DNA of 64,000 bases from Fragum whitleyi (GCA_948146395.1 OX411551.1:48626854-48690853); one strand, 5' to 3'. Counted from the stretch's first letter, positions 32,799 to 42,754 are shown. A program made the numbers and translations. The notes: generated by a model from the letters alone, not told the origin.

Positions 32799-33600
32799 AA
32801 CAAGAGGACCAGAATGGCCCTAAACCGCTCACCTGAATTTTATTGGTCCAGTGGATCTCACCCAGGTAACTTTCAGGCAAAGTTTTATTCACATTTGCCT
32901 AGTTGTTGAAGAGATGTTATTCCAAGAATTCAAAGTGAAAATAAACCCTATCTGCTGAAACAAGTCCCGAAAAGGGGTCCCTTACATCTATGTCTGATTC
33001 CAAGTAATCAAGAATCTAGACTCCACTTAGTTCGTACTACGTTTAGTTAATATTAAATGTCCCTGCCCCTTGCGCAACAAACTACCAAGAGTTTACCGGA
33101 ATTTTAAAATCCTTGACTGACTTTTGCAAATTTTAAACAAGTCCAAGATAATAAGAAGAAAAATATTCTGATTACATTCAAGATTTTTGAGTAAAAAAAA
33201 TGACTTCAAGAATGCCAATATGTTTTACAAGATGAACCTGGTGACTTATTTTTTACCCCAGTTAACCCTTTGCTGTTTAATCCCTGCTTTTTACGTGCCT
33301 GTGATTTTATGATTGAGAAAAAATTGTGAAAAAAGAAGAAATTGCTTCTGACAAGCAATTTCCTCTTTTTCCACACTATTTTCTACCCTACTGAATGGTT
33401 ATTTTTAAATTAAATCCACTTTAAATTTTCGTCTATAACCTTTGAATTTGGACAAGTCCAAAATTTTGTAAACCGGGAAAGGGTTAACCCAATTTTAAAT
33501 AGGAATAGGAATTTTATGAAGATAAACATTCTGACCAAGTTTCAAGGAAATCAATTTAAAATTGTGGCCTCTCTTCAGTCTTTGATTCATTTCTGAAGTT
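32799..33600. mobile_element. D-family element, copy 3, split by a MITE A
   Basis: Left end AAGAGGACCAGAATGGCCCT, then CGCTCACCTGAATTTTATTG as in copy 1. The later part resembles the 145-bp D unit (GGTGACTTATTTTTTACCCC, ATTCTGACCAAGTTTC, AATTGTGGCCTCT). No clear right end. Confidence 0.6.
33262..33487. mobile_element. Family A MITE, copy 4, with reconstructable empty site
   Basis: Bounded by TTAA on both sides, as in the other copies. Removing the element and one TTAA leaves TACCCCAGTTAACCCAATTT, which aligns with GACCCCACTTGACCCAATTT of the D-family unit. This supports TTAA duplication at insertion. Confidence 0.9.
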
Positions 33601-33631
33601 AATTTCCAGATGGTCCTTCAGACTTACATCA

Positions 33632-33873
33632 GGGCCCAAGGTTATAAATCTTTTCTCATTCTCAATTCAAAATTTTCTCAAATTTCAATTTGAGATTAAA
33701 GCTGTAATTCTGTTTTAATACACAATTTAATGTATTAATATAAAAGATAATATTAATAAGTTGTTATAAATAACAACTGATTAATATTATCTTTTATTTT
33801 CATACATTTATTTAAATGCAAAGTTTGAGAAAATTCTTAGTTGAGCCTGAGAAAACATTTATAACTTCGGGCC
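33632..33873. mobile_element. Palindromic MITE, family N, copy 2
   Basis: GGGCCCAAGGTTATAAATCT to TTTATAACTTCGGGCC; the central hairpin AAAGATAATATTAATAAGTT is near perfect. Confidence 0.75.
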
Positions 33874-34384
33874 TAGATAGTTCTGAGAGTCTTTGCTACT
33901 TTTTGCGAATCACACAGACTCACAATACCTGTGTCCTTTTAAATCATGTTGGAATTTGTATGTTTGAACCCCTTTAAAGAAATCGTAGATCTGCCTTTGT
34001 ATTCATTTGATTTAATTGAAAATATGGACATTATAGGATACTCAAGTACCTACAAAGAATGAGATCTTGAGTACACAGGTACAAAATTTCTACTCGATCC
34101 AACTCTACACTCTGTTATATGCAGTTTCAAAATTATGTACAGTGTTTTTCTTTGCAGGGAAAGACGTTAAATTGGTAAGTCAACCATTAATTAAAACTTT
34201 AATCTATGTTTCCTATTTGGAAGAAATTTAATGCTTCTTACAATTTCCCTGATAATTAGCTTTCAGTTTAGGATAATTGAGAATAGCTCCCTTTGTCAGA
34301 GGTTATTTTTTTCGGACCAGCAATGTCATGAGGACAATTCAGTCAGGGATAAGGAAAAATGTTTTGTTTGTTTGAATGGAGTTT

Positions 34385-34498
34385 AATTAGAAAATTTAAC
34401 GAGACTTACCTGGAAGTTGAAGTTCAATTGTAATTCTATGAGACAACGATGTTTATGAGGAGATGAAATGAGATGTAGCCGCGCATGCGCAGTCAGTA
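34385..34498. repeat. DIRS inverted terminal repeat, left (3') end
   Basis: Begins AATTAGAAAATTTAACGAG. From 34430 it matches the reverse complement of the right end, including ATGAGATGTAGCCGCGCATG and CGCAGTCAGTA. The outer 45 bases have no counterpart in the right terminus but are repeated in the internal complementary region. Confidence 0.85.
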
Positions 34499-34601
34499 TT
34501 TACAGCAACATATGACATGATTAGAAATGTATACTACAGTAAACAAAACTATCATGTTCTGGAAAACAATTTACTTAGTACATTGTAGGGTGGGAGGGAG
34601 G

Positions 34602-34727
34602 CATTTCATCTCCTCATAAACATCGTTGTCTCATAGAATTACAATTGAACTTCAACTTCCAGGTAAGTCTCGTTAAATTTTCTAATTCTATGACGACAAC
34701 GATATATTTATTCGGGACGAAATGAGA
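34602..34727. repeat. DIRS internal complementary region
   Basis: 34602-34687 is, as read, a perfect 86-base complement of the left end 34385-34470. 34683-34727 is the complement of the right end 39065-39109. The two overlap by the five bases TAATT, so this segment is a reversed image of the left-right end junction expected of a circular intermediate, as in DIRS-1. Confidence 0.85.
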
Positions 34728-34771
34728 CTTTAAAGCCTCAAATCATGTCATATGTAAATAAAAAACTTACC

Positions 34772-35965
34772 CTAAGGCAATTGCAATATTGCCTTGGATA
34801 CTTTATCTGAATCCACAATTTTCTTGTCATAAAACTTCGCAAATGTACTTTCACATGTCCATCCCGCTTTCTTCATAATGTCTTGAATTGGTACTGATAA
34901 TTTCTTTGCTTTAGAGGCAGCAGCTGCCCGAACACTGTGAGCTCCAAATATCTCTGTATTTATTCCTGCTCTACACATAACTGTCCGAATCCATCGTGCT
35001 ATAGTATCTTTTGACACTGCTCTATGGGGTTTTACATAACTAATGAATAATTTCTTCTCTGAGACATCTCGCAATTTCTTTGTCCTACTAAGGTACTCCT
35101 TCAACACAAAATATGGACACAGCCTCCTATCTGGAGGATAAGCTTTTATATGAAATGAAGAACAGTCAAATGTTGGTCTACTTTGCTTAAGTAAACTTTC
35201 AAAAGTAAAAACAAATTCTGAAGAAAACTTCTGTAACTGTGTAACTAGTAACAAATGAATACTTTGAGTTCGAGCTGCATTCACAAGTGCAAAGAGCATA
35301 ACTAATTTCAATGTTAGATCTTTTAAACTTAGATTCTTGGCCGGTGACAACTTTTGTAAATATTTTAAAACTTTGTCAACGTCCCAAATGTGTGAATATC
35401 GGCTAACAGATGGTCTTAAATGATATACACCTTTCATAAACCTAACAACCATAGGGTGTGTTCCTGCTGTGAATTTTTGTAAGACAATGCCTAATGCGGA
35501 TAATGCACTCCTAGCAATGTTTATAGAACTATAACTTTGACCACGCTCAAATTCTTCTGTCAAAAAATCCACAACGTCAACTACAGAAACACAAATTTTA
35601 TCAATTTCCCGTTGAGAGCAGAATTGAAACCATCTTTTAATATAGACCTGGTATTCCTGTTTTGTTGAATTTCGCCATGAGGCCATAAGGATTCTGGTTG
35701 CCGACTTAGAAAAACCTCTGTTTCTGTAGGATTTCCGGACAGCTTGCATGCTATTAACACCATTTGCTTTGCCAGAGGATGTGTTCCTTCCTTGTGAGGT
35801 AACTGAAGAATGTTTTCGACTTTTGGCAAAATTATTGGATGATCCACAAGTAGAGATAATAGCAGTGGAAACCATGTCTGTGTTGTCCAAAGGGGAACTA
35901 TCATTATAACTCGAGCTCTGTCGCTTCGCACTTTCTGAATGCATCTCCCTATCATACTGAAACAT
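34772..35965 (-). CDS. DIRS tyrosine recombinase
   Basis: About 397 residues from the first ATG at 35965; the frame is open slightly further, to a TGA near 35995. It would integrate the circular DNA copy of the element in the nucleus. Counting from the TTG codon at 35974 as residue 1, the core-binding part spans about 85-190 (SWRNSTKQEYQVYIKRWFQF). The catalytic domain has Arg235 (NAARTQSIH), His346 and Arg349 (HSVR), Trp372 (KAGW) and the nucleophile Tyr382 (KFYDKK). These are the R...HxxR...Y residues of the family and all are present. The serine-rich N-terminus is unassigned. The frame overlaps the RT frame by nearly 400 nt and is -1 relative to it; how it is expressed is not evident from the sequence. 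Confidence 0.92.
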   Translation of the reverse strand: MFQYDREMHSESAKRQSSSYNDSSPLDNTDMVSTAIISTCGSSNNFAKSRKHSSVTSQGRNTSSGKANGVNSMQAVRKSYRNRGFSKSATRILMASWRNSTKQEYQVYIKRWFQFCSQREIDKICVSVVDVVDFLTEEFERGQSYSSINIARSALSALGIVLQKFTAGTHPMVVRFMKGVYHLRPSVSRYSHIWDVDKVLKYLQKLSPAKNLSLKDLTLKLVMLFALVNAARTQSIHLLLVTQLQKFSSEFVFTFESLLKQSRPTFDCSSFHIKAYPPDRRLCPYFVLKEYLSRTKKLRDVSEKKLFISYVKPHRAVSKDTIARWIRTVMCRAGINTEIFGAHSVRAAAASKAKKLSVPIQDIMKKAGWTCESTFAKFYDKKIVDSDKVSKAILQLP

Positions 35966-37685
35966 GGAAAGCAATAGTTTAGTTCAAATTCCTGCCAATT
36001 TATACTAAATGCATCAATAAAGGAGGCTTCAGGTTCAGGCTTCCAGGAACAAAAAATATCTACTTTCTTATTCAACCTAGAAGCAAATAAATCAATCTGT
36101 GGGTAATCCCAATGTTTACATATCCTTTCAAATATCTCATGTTTCAGCTCCCATTCTAAATGGTCCTTGAAATTCCGCGATGGTTTATCTGCTTGATTTT
36201 CACAACCTGGGACATGTGCACAAACAAGCCAAATATCATGTTCTAAACATAGTTGCCATATTTGTTTGCTTAACTCGTTACACTCGTGTGATCGAATTCC
36301 ACCAAAATTATTGATATAACTAACAGTGGTAGAAGAGTCTGACATAATTTTCACATATTTCCCTAATACTTTATGTAGAAATGCCTTGAGAGCTAATAAA
36401 ACTGCCATCATTTCTAGTACATTTATATGAAAGTTTGACTCATCTTTTGACCAATGACCACCAATAATGATTTCATCATACACTGCCCCCCATCCAGTTT
36501 TGCTGCTATCTGTCATAATAACAACATCGGGATTTTCTCTACGTATTTTCCTACACTGAGTATGAATGTTATTGATCCACCAAATCAAATCTAATTTCAT
36601 TTTCTCTGTTATTTTCATGGGTGCATCGAAATTTCCCTTACAACATCTTAAAGCAGATGTTTTACTTTTCTCAAGTTCTCTATAATGCAATTTTCCCACT
36701 TCAACTGCAGAAAAACTAGACACCAGCAAGCCAATTACTTTTGAAACTAGCCGTATATGAGCATAATCTTTGTCATACAATTTTTTACATTCAGCTCTAA
36801 TTTTCTCTTTTTTATTGTGTGGAAGATAAACAATCATTCTCTTTGAATCAATTATATTTCCTAAATGAGATATTACCTGAGTTGGTTGGAAAACACTTTT
36901 ATCAAAATTCAACATAAATCCCAATGATGTCATTAATTCAGATGTCGCTCTGACATTTTCAATACATCCATAATATGTGAGTGCACAAAGTAGGCTGTCA
37001 TCAATAAAACCTGAACTAATGTGACCTTCACTTCTCAATTTGGAGTACACCGGTTTCATTAGTTTAGTGAAAAGGCGAGGGCCTGGGCTGACCCCGTTTG
37101 GCATGCATGTATATTGAAAGATTTGCTCACGCCATTGAAATCTAAACAAATGTTGTTGCTCTTCGGCCAGGGGAATACTGTAATATGCCTTACGAATATC
37201 AACACTGCACATAAACATATCTTTAGTAATAAGTTGAAGGGCATTTTCAAAATTTTCCATCTTAAAATGACAATAAGGCAAAGATTCATTCAATTCACTG
37301 AGATTTAAAATCAATCTAATTTCAGAAGAATCTTTCTTTGGTCTCGTAAAGATAGGCGACAAGAACTGGTCACTACGATAATTAACTTTAATAATCACAC
37401 CCTCATCTAATAACTTTTGAATTTCGTTATCAATTAACTCTTCATCCCTGATATTAAACTGATACTGCCGAACTTCATTTTGAATTGGCATGGTGTTATG
37501 AATGAATTGAAAATGGCAATGCTTTGCAATATCTAAAATAACTGGGTCACTGGTCAATTTTTTCCATTCACTTTCAAAATATTTTAATCTACCTGCTTTA
37601 AAAGTCTCAGAATAGGTTTTAAATTGTTGACTTACCGTTTCTATTGACGATAAGCTGACGACCTCTGACCCCCTCTGTGCAGGAA
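35581..37685 (-). CDS. DIRS reverse transcriptase / RNase H with C-terminal DIRS domain
   Basis: The frame is open from the Gag overlap; no ATG is needed if it is reached by -1 frameshifting at 37686-37692. Numbering from the TTG at 37557: RT palm SVDIRKAYYS with Asp120, PNGVSPGPRLF, and active site GFIDDSLL with Asp186-187 (FIDD rather than the usual Y-x-DD). RNase H has Asp350 (MTDSSKTGWG), Glu382 (NVLEMM), Asp407 (MSDSSTT) and Asp457 (NQADKPSR), so all catalytic acids are present. Next comes the DIRS-typical block QIDLFASRLN, FCSWKPEPEA and VPLWTTQTWF (residues ~487-585), often annotated as a methyltransferase-like domain. It copies the element's RNA into DNA. The 3' end overlaps the recombinase frame. 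Confidence 0.92.
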
Positions 37686-38831
37686 GTTTTTTGAGTCTTG
37701 TCGACTAGTACTAGGTCCATACCCTGAAGCAACGCCAAACCTCCCCGCTGAACTCGGGCGTGCTTTATTACGCCATGGTGGCAAAGGGTTCTTTAGGAAT
37801 GGCCTTCTTGGACCAAATCCCCGGGGTCGTGAATTTTGATTTACTTTGTATCCGAGTTTAGACATGTCCTCTATGTCCTTGGTGGTTTTTGATAGATCAT
37901 CCCCAAAAAGTTCTGTTGTAAATGGAACACTAGGGTTACATAAATGGGAATATTCAGACTTTAATTCCGGTTTAATCACATCACGACGAGTCATATTTAT
38001 CTGTTTATTAGTAAATCCAAACAAAGATAAACCGTCATTGCACTGATCAATCACCTGACTAATGTCAGGGAACTTTTCTTCTAAGTCTGATTCTACTTCC
38101 GCCAACTTATTGACCACCTTCGCTATTAATGTCGAACCTTTCACCAATGCGGTTTCAGCATTCTGAAGTTTTTTGTCAATAAATTTAGTGTGTGTGGAGC
38201 AAACATCCCAAATAGGTTTGTTAACTTTTACTGTTACCAAGGCTTCACAATTCTCAGGCCTGGGAATAATTTCATCTTTCGTCATCTGAATGTAAGAGTC
38301 CTCACTCATACCATTACGAAACAAATTGTTTATATTCTGTGCCAAATTGGGATCCAATGGGGGACCACAGAACTCCCGACCTTTGAATCTTTCTGCCATG
38401 GAGTCAAAACGACTCTTCTTTGGAGGGGGTTGAGAAATTGCATCATTATCCTCAAAATCCCCAGACTCATCTTGATGACTGACTTCAAATTCCCCATCTT
38501 GAGGGTTTTGGAAAGCAGAATCAACATATGAATAGACACTTTCCATACTGTCCTCCAGGACTTTAAGCCTGGAAAGACACGAGTCCATATTTTGCCCAAT
38601 TTTATCCATATTTGACTCGGCCACCTTCTGATTTGTTATAACACAGCCGATCTGCGCAAGCAGTCTGTTTTCTAACGATTGAACACTTTGGGTGGTTGTG
38701 CCCGAAGATTCCGGCGACTTTCCCTTCGACGGATTTCTCGCCGATTGTCCTTTAACAGTCGGTTTCCCGGCATCATTTGCGGAAGGAACTTTCTCCTTCG
38801 ATTCTTTCGGTTTATCCGCCATTATTACCAC
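37641..38831 (-). CDS. DIRS ORF1, Gag-like protein
   Basis: A 396-residue frame beginning MVIMADKPKESKEKVPSAND. The second ATG (38822) has the better context (ataATGGCG) and may be the real start. The N-terminus is Lys/Ser/Pro-rich. A likely coiled coil spans about 48-107 (SLENRLLAQIGCVITNQKVA onward). There is an acidic stretch (ESGDFEDNDA), and an Arg/Gly/Pro-rich, nucleic-acid-binding-like C-terminus (RPRGFGPRRPF, HRGGQRSS). There is no CCHC zinc knuckle, which is usual for DIRS ORF1. It presumably packages the RNA. The last 15 or so codons overlap the RT frame and contain the slippery heptamer. Confidence 0.8.
   Translation of the reverse strand: MVIMADKPKESKEKVPSANDAGKPTVKGQSARNPSKGKSPESSGTTTQSVQSLENRLLAQIGCVITNQKVAESNMDKIGQNMDSCLSRLKVLEDSMESVYSYVDSAFQNPQDGEFEVSHQDESGDFEDNDAISQPPPKKSRFDSMAERFKGREFCGPPLDPNLAQNINNLFRNGMSEDSYIQMTKDEIIPRPENCEALVTVKVNKPIWDVCSTHTKFIDKKLQNAETALVKGSTLIAKVVNKLAEVESDLEEKFPDISQVIDQCNDGLSLFGFTNKQINMTRRDVIKPELKSEYSHLCNPSVPFTTELFGDDLSKTTKDIEDMSKLGYKVNQNSRPRGFGPRRPFLKNPLPPWRNKARPSSAGRFGVASGYGPSTSRQDSKNFLHRGGQRSSAYRQ
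37686..37692 (-). promoter_or_regulatory. Candidate -1 ribosomal frameshift site A AAA AAC
   Basis: In Gag frame the minus strand reads TCA AAA AAC TTC. After slipping back one base the reading continues CTT CCT GCA CAG into the RT frame, which is open from here to 35581. The Gag stop is at 37643-37641, 43 bases downstream. A downstream pseudoknot was not verified. Confidence 0.65.
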
Positions 38832-39039
38832 GTGAACGTGTCCAGCTCTAGAATTTCGCCACTAAATCGGACGAAATAACACAAGTCCACACTAAACTAG
38901 TGTAAAGACCGATAAATGGAACCTATGGGCACAAAATGGCCACCTAGGAACACCGAAAAAGCGTCTCTAAAAGTAAATAGTCCTCAAAAAAGCGAGAGAC
39001 AATTTAATCGCGGATCAAAATGTCCGCCATACGCTGAGC

Positions 39040-39109
39040 TACTGACTGCGCATGCGCGGCTACATCTCATTTCGTCCCGAATAAATATATCGTTGTCGTC
39101 ATAGAATTA
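39040..39109. repeat. DIRS inverted terminal repeat, right (5') end
   Basis: Contains TACTGACTGCGCATGCGCGG, then CTACATCTCATTTCGTCCCG and ATAGAATTA at the tip. The first part is identical in complement to the left end; the outer part diverges by small changes. Confidence 0.85.
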
Positions 39110-39366
39110 CACTTTCAACTTTCAGTTTTATCACTGCAGCTAGAGCACCTACGAATAGATTCCTGTTATATCTCACACCAGTACTACTTCCTTACATTCT
39201 TTCCTAGCCTCCAGCTGCTATCCCACATGAACAATTATGATTATCAACCAATTAATGGAAGACAAATAGTTGGAACTAAGGATGTGTACCGCTGTCAGGA
39301 ATCGAGCCCTGGACCTGTAGAATGATAGTACAACACGCTACCTGACTGAGCTATGACAGCAGCTTT
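39110..39366 (-). mobile_element. tRNA-derived SINE (f), main part, split by the DIRS element
   Basis: The tail piece lies at 34369-34384 (GTTTGAATGGAGTTT). The body and tRNA head lie here (CCTAGCCTCCAGCTGCTATC, GGAATCGAGCCCTGGACC, TGAGCTATGACAGCAGC). A ~22-bp target-site duplication starting GGATAAGGAAAAAT lies at 34347-34368 and 39367-39388, with one mismatch, outside both pieces. Confidence 0.88.
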
Positions 39367-39399
39367 GGATAAGGAAAAATATTTTGTTATATTACTGTA

Positions 39400-39480
39400 A
39401 ATTATCATTTTTGCCCTGGCAGGTTGAACCTATGTAACAGGTCGTTTCAATTCTCAGGTTAAGGTAGATAAGCCTTTTTT
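39400..39480. repeat. Repeat family T, fragment
   Basis: TTGCCCTGGCAGGTTGAACC and GGTTAAGGTAGATAAG match the start of family T. Confidence 0.45.
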
Positions 39481-39569
39481 ATACTTACTCACTTTTATAC
39501 AAAGTCTACAATACAAATTTGAAATGTTAAATGTCAATGGTTAAACAAACCCTTGTAACTTGAGCATGG

Positions 39570-39822
39570 ACAAGCAAATGCCTAAATTGTAGGAACTTTT
39601 TGCGACTTCTTCTCTAATTTGAGATGAATTTCCATTAAACAATCATATTAATGATTGTTTAGAGGAAATTCACCTCAAATTAAAGGAAAAAGGGCCTAAG
39701 AGTCCTCGATTTTTAATGTTTTTTTTAATCAGAAAATGTATACTAAATAAAAGCTCCCTGTCCATGTTATATTAAGTTCTCAGGAGCATTTGTTAGGAGA
39801 AATACGATAAATACTTACTTAA
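39570..39822. mobile_element. Palindromic MITE, family M, copy 3 (left end lost)
   Basis: Central hairpin AACAATCATATTAATGATTG, then GAGGAAATTCACCTCAAATT, AAAAGCTCCCTGTCCATG and the end GGAGAAATACG. Confidence 0.6.
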
Positions 39823-40218
39823 GATAAATATCCTTTTTCTATTACGATTCCTTTCTTTCCTTGCATTTCTTAAGGTATGCTGATAAACTGTGGTAAATAT
39901 AGGCTGAGATCATGTGATTTCAGATAGGCATTGGCGAAAAAAACTCATTATCGAAGAGGAAATGGGATAATTGGGCAGTTTTTGACTTAACAAGGCTAGT
40001 TTTTACTCTCATTAGCAAATTTCCTTGGAAATTGCAATGTTTATTGGGGCCTTTACACTGCAGAACATTCATGTTTTCATTATAAGACTAGCCTAATGAT
40101 GTGAAATCATTTTATCCCTTCGTACAGCCTTCATTCAAAATATTTGTTTGTACCGTAAAAGTTCTACTAGAGCCCAATGCTCTATTATAAACTTATACCC
40201 TTCTTTGGACTGTTTTAT

Positions 40219-40447
40219 TTAACCCTTTGCTGTTTAATCTCTGCTTTTTACGTGCCTGTGATTTTATGATTGAGAAAACATTGTGCAAAAAGAAGAAATT
40301 GCTTCTGACAAGCAATTTCTCCTTTTTCCACACTATTTTCCACCCTACTGAATGGTTATTTCTCAAATTAAATCCACTTTTGATTTTGGTCTGCAAAACC
40401 TTTGAATTTGGACAGGTCCAAAATTTTGTAAAACAGGAAAGGGTTAA
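40219..40447. mobile_element. Family A MITE, copy 5
   Basis: Complete: TTAACCCTTTGCTGTTTAAT to ACAGGAAAGGGTTAA, 229 bp. One arm of the central hairpin carries CTCC for CTTC. Confidence 0.88.
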
Positions 40448-40611
40448 ATGATTTTCAGAAATCTTTAAGCCTCAAAGTCCCCCACCACCAATTTGATGTA
40501 ACAATCATTTCAATGGAGGGTAAATTTGACTTTTTTCTGACCAAATGTTAAGTTTTTATAATAATACACTTGCTTAAATTGAAGATTTGCTTTAACCATT
40601 TCTTTGATAAA

Positions 40612-40843
40612 CACCAAGTCCATTATTGCCCTGTTTTTCATTGGATCAAAAATCTTTGAACAACTTTGTAAGAGATTCACCCAAGGATTATTCCTGTGAA
40701 GTTAAGTTGAAATTCATCCAGTACTTTCTGGAGAAGATTTTTAAAGACAAAGCTGACCACCTGACTCACAGATGGACAGATGCACAACAGACAAAGCGCC
40801 ACAACAATAGCCCAAGTGGCCTTCGGCCAGTGAAGCTAAAAAT
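40612..40843. repeat. E-family right-end copy
   Basis: TTTTTCATTGGATCAAAAAT, TTCACCCAAGGATTATTCC and a GATGGACAGATGCACAAC tract ending GTGAAGCTAAAAATC, matching 27000-27236. Confidence 0.65.
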
Positions 40844-40849
40844 CTAAGG

Positions 40850-41076
40850 GGCATAACTCAACAAATAATGCTTCCAGAGATATCCCCCTTGAAAGTAAGG
40901 ATAGCTCTAGTGATGGTGAACAAACATGTCAAGATTCATGAACATATCGTCAATAACAACTGAGATATAACCAAGGTTAAAGTTTGACATGCCAACACCA
41001 AAGCCAACACTAACGCAAATATGCATAGGCCATCATAGTACCTCGAGTAACCTCCGAAATCAGCTGAGCTAAAAAT
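40850..41076. repeat. Repeat family U, copy 1
   Basis: GAGATATAACCAAGGTTAAA and GTTTGACATGCCAACACC recur at 50790-50970. The right end GAGCTAAAAATC resembles E and D ends. Confidence 0.5.
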
Positions 41077-41211
41077 CACTTATTTTGCTTGAAAATACCT
41101 CGGTTATAGAATATTGTCTGTTCTTTGATGCTTGTTTAGAGGAAAGTTAATCTCAAATTGATGGTAAAAGAACATTTTGAATGATTTTGCTTTAAACAGA
41201 ATGATGGGTTC

Positions 41212-41487
41212 TGTTTGTTTGAATGGGGTTTTACGCCGCTTTCAGCGATCTTAAAGCTATATTGTGGCAGTTTGTGCACCTAACAATGGATTCCTGGTAT
41301 TTCTCACTCAAGTTTCACCATTGCATCCTTTTTCAGCCTCCAAATGCTATCCCACATAGATCTATGATGATCAAACAATTGGTGGAAGACAAATAGTCGG
41401 AAAGGATGAGTGCTGCAGTCAGGGATCAAACCCGGGACCCCTAGAATGACATTCCAATGCACTATCAAATGTGCTATGACTGGGGCT
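41212..41487 (-). mobile_element. tRNA-derived SINE, full-length copy (g)
   Basis: Tail TGTTTGTTTGAATGGGG at the left; tRNA head on the minus strand includes AGCACATTTGATAGTGCATT and GGTCCCGGGTTTGATC. No certain duplication. Confidence 0.8.
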
Positions 41488-41787
41488 GAGAATTAATCAG
41501 AACATGGTAAAAGCATAATGTTTTCAGCCAGAACAGTTCAAAAGAAACACTGATGCACACAATGAGTCAATTCAGTACTTTCAGCACTTTAAATTTAATA
41601 CAATTTTGCCAAGATTTTTATGTTGCATGAAAAGGGGTAAGATGAGGACATAATAATGTAGAAAATTCAGGCTATGAGGGACAGGAGATTTCATAATGAA
41701 GGGGCGTTCCACAATTTTCTCGGTACATTTTTGTCTAATGATCAATTTGTTTGGTTATATAAGAAAGTGGGTAGCAACACTGTAAAA

Positions 41788-42020
41788 TGAGCCTGTGACT
41801 GACATTTCCAACAATTTGAAACATTCCTAAACATTAAGTAGGATTGACAGCCACATACTGTAAATATAAAGTTACCTGATTGTCTACAGATACTTTGAAA
41901 CCTTATCAATCTACTAACCGCATAATAAAGACTCTGGTCAGACTGTGCGGATGCACAGGCTGGTCAGGGTCTTTGCTTTGCGCATATTTGAAATTGTTGG
42001 AAATCTCACACACAGGCTCA
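41788..42020. mobile_element. Palindromic MITE, family G, copy 3
   Basis: TGAGCCTGTGACTGACATTT to ACACACAGGCTCA; the interior CTGATTGTCTACAGATACTT is the uninterrupted form of the site split in copy 6. Confidence 0.8.
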
Positions 42021-42536
42021 AATGGTCTTTATAGTCTTTCAATTTTGTGATTTTAAAGGGTTTAATATAATTTAAACAATACAGAGGTCCAGAAAAAGAG
42101 GGTATAATGCCCGTCTAATATTTTTATTTCCCAAAAAAACCCTTTCATTTGAATCACATTGATGAGACAATTCCAACAATGTAGGATTTGTGCTATTATT
42201 ATTTAACTACTTAAATCTAAAATCCAAAATACCCCTTCTCTTCAATTTTTTTTGTTTCGCTATTCATGTCTGATTTATTACTCTTGGTGGTAACATCTAA
42301 TTTAAACATGAGAAAAAAATAGGGAAAAATTGAAATGAAAATGATAAAATTGACAAATGAATCTCAATTGTTCACCATTTCCAGATGTGTCCCAAATCAA
42401 GCAATTATATAAACCTATTTTTCCCTTTTAAGGTAGAAACTGTGTTTTTGGATCTGGCGATTTCGGCTTTCTAATAATGACGTTGTGACACTTAGGGATC
42501 ACAGAGTATTACCTTCTTAAGCGTCCATATGACATA

Positions 42537-42754
42537 TGTGCTTGTGCTTGACATTTCCAACAATTTCCCATGAGTTACACTTTGAGGCCGCACAGTCTGA
42601 TCAGTCTTATCTATGTGCTAAATAGATGGCTATGGACCTAAAATTGCTATTTACAACCCAAAATTCATTTTAACACACTGTGTGAGTGTCGAGGCTCCTT
42701 GACATCTTTCCATCACAGACACATGAAATTGTTGGAAATGCCATGCACAGGCTC
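42537..42754. mobile_element. Palindromic MITE, family G, copy 4
   Basis: TGTGCTTGACATTTCCAACA to AATTGTTGGAAATGCCATGC and CAGGCTCA. Confidence 0.7.

Larger units (their letters stand above)
34385..39109 (-). mobile_element. Near-intact DIRS-type tyrosine-recombinase retrotransposon
   Basis: A ~4.7-kb element read on the minus strand: Gag-like frame, RT/RNase H frame, tyrosine recombinase frame. DIRS elements integrate a circular DNA with their recombinase and make no target-site duplication; none is seen here. It has inverted termini and an internal complementary region joining copies of both ends. It lies inside a SINE: the left SINE tail ends at 34384 and the remainder resumes at about 39111. 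All three frames are open over their expected lengths, so the copy may be autonomous or recently so. Confidence 0.92.

Noticed and set aside
35581..37557. Gypsy/Ty3 LTR retrotransposon as the source of the RT
   Set aside because: No LTRs, protease or DDE integrase; a tyrosine recombinase frame, inverted termini and an internal complementary region identify DIRS.
38190..38531. 113-codon plus-strand frame opposite the DIRS Gag
   Set aside because: Shadow of the real minus-strand frame.
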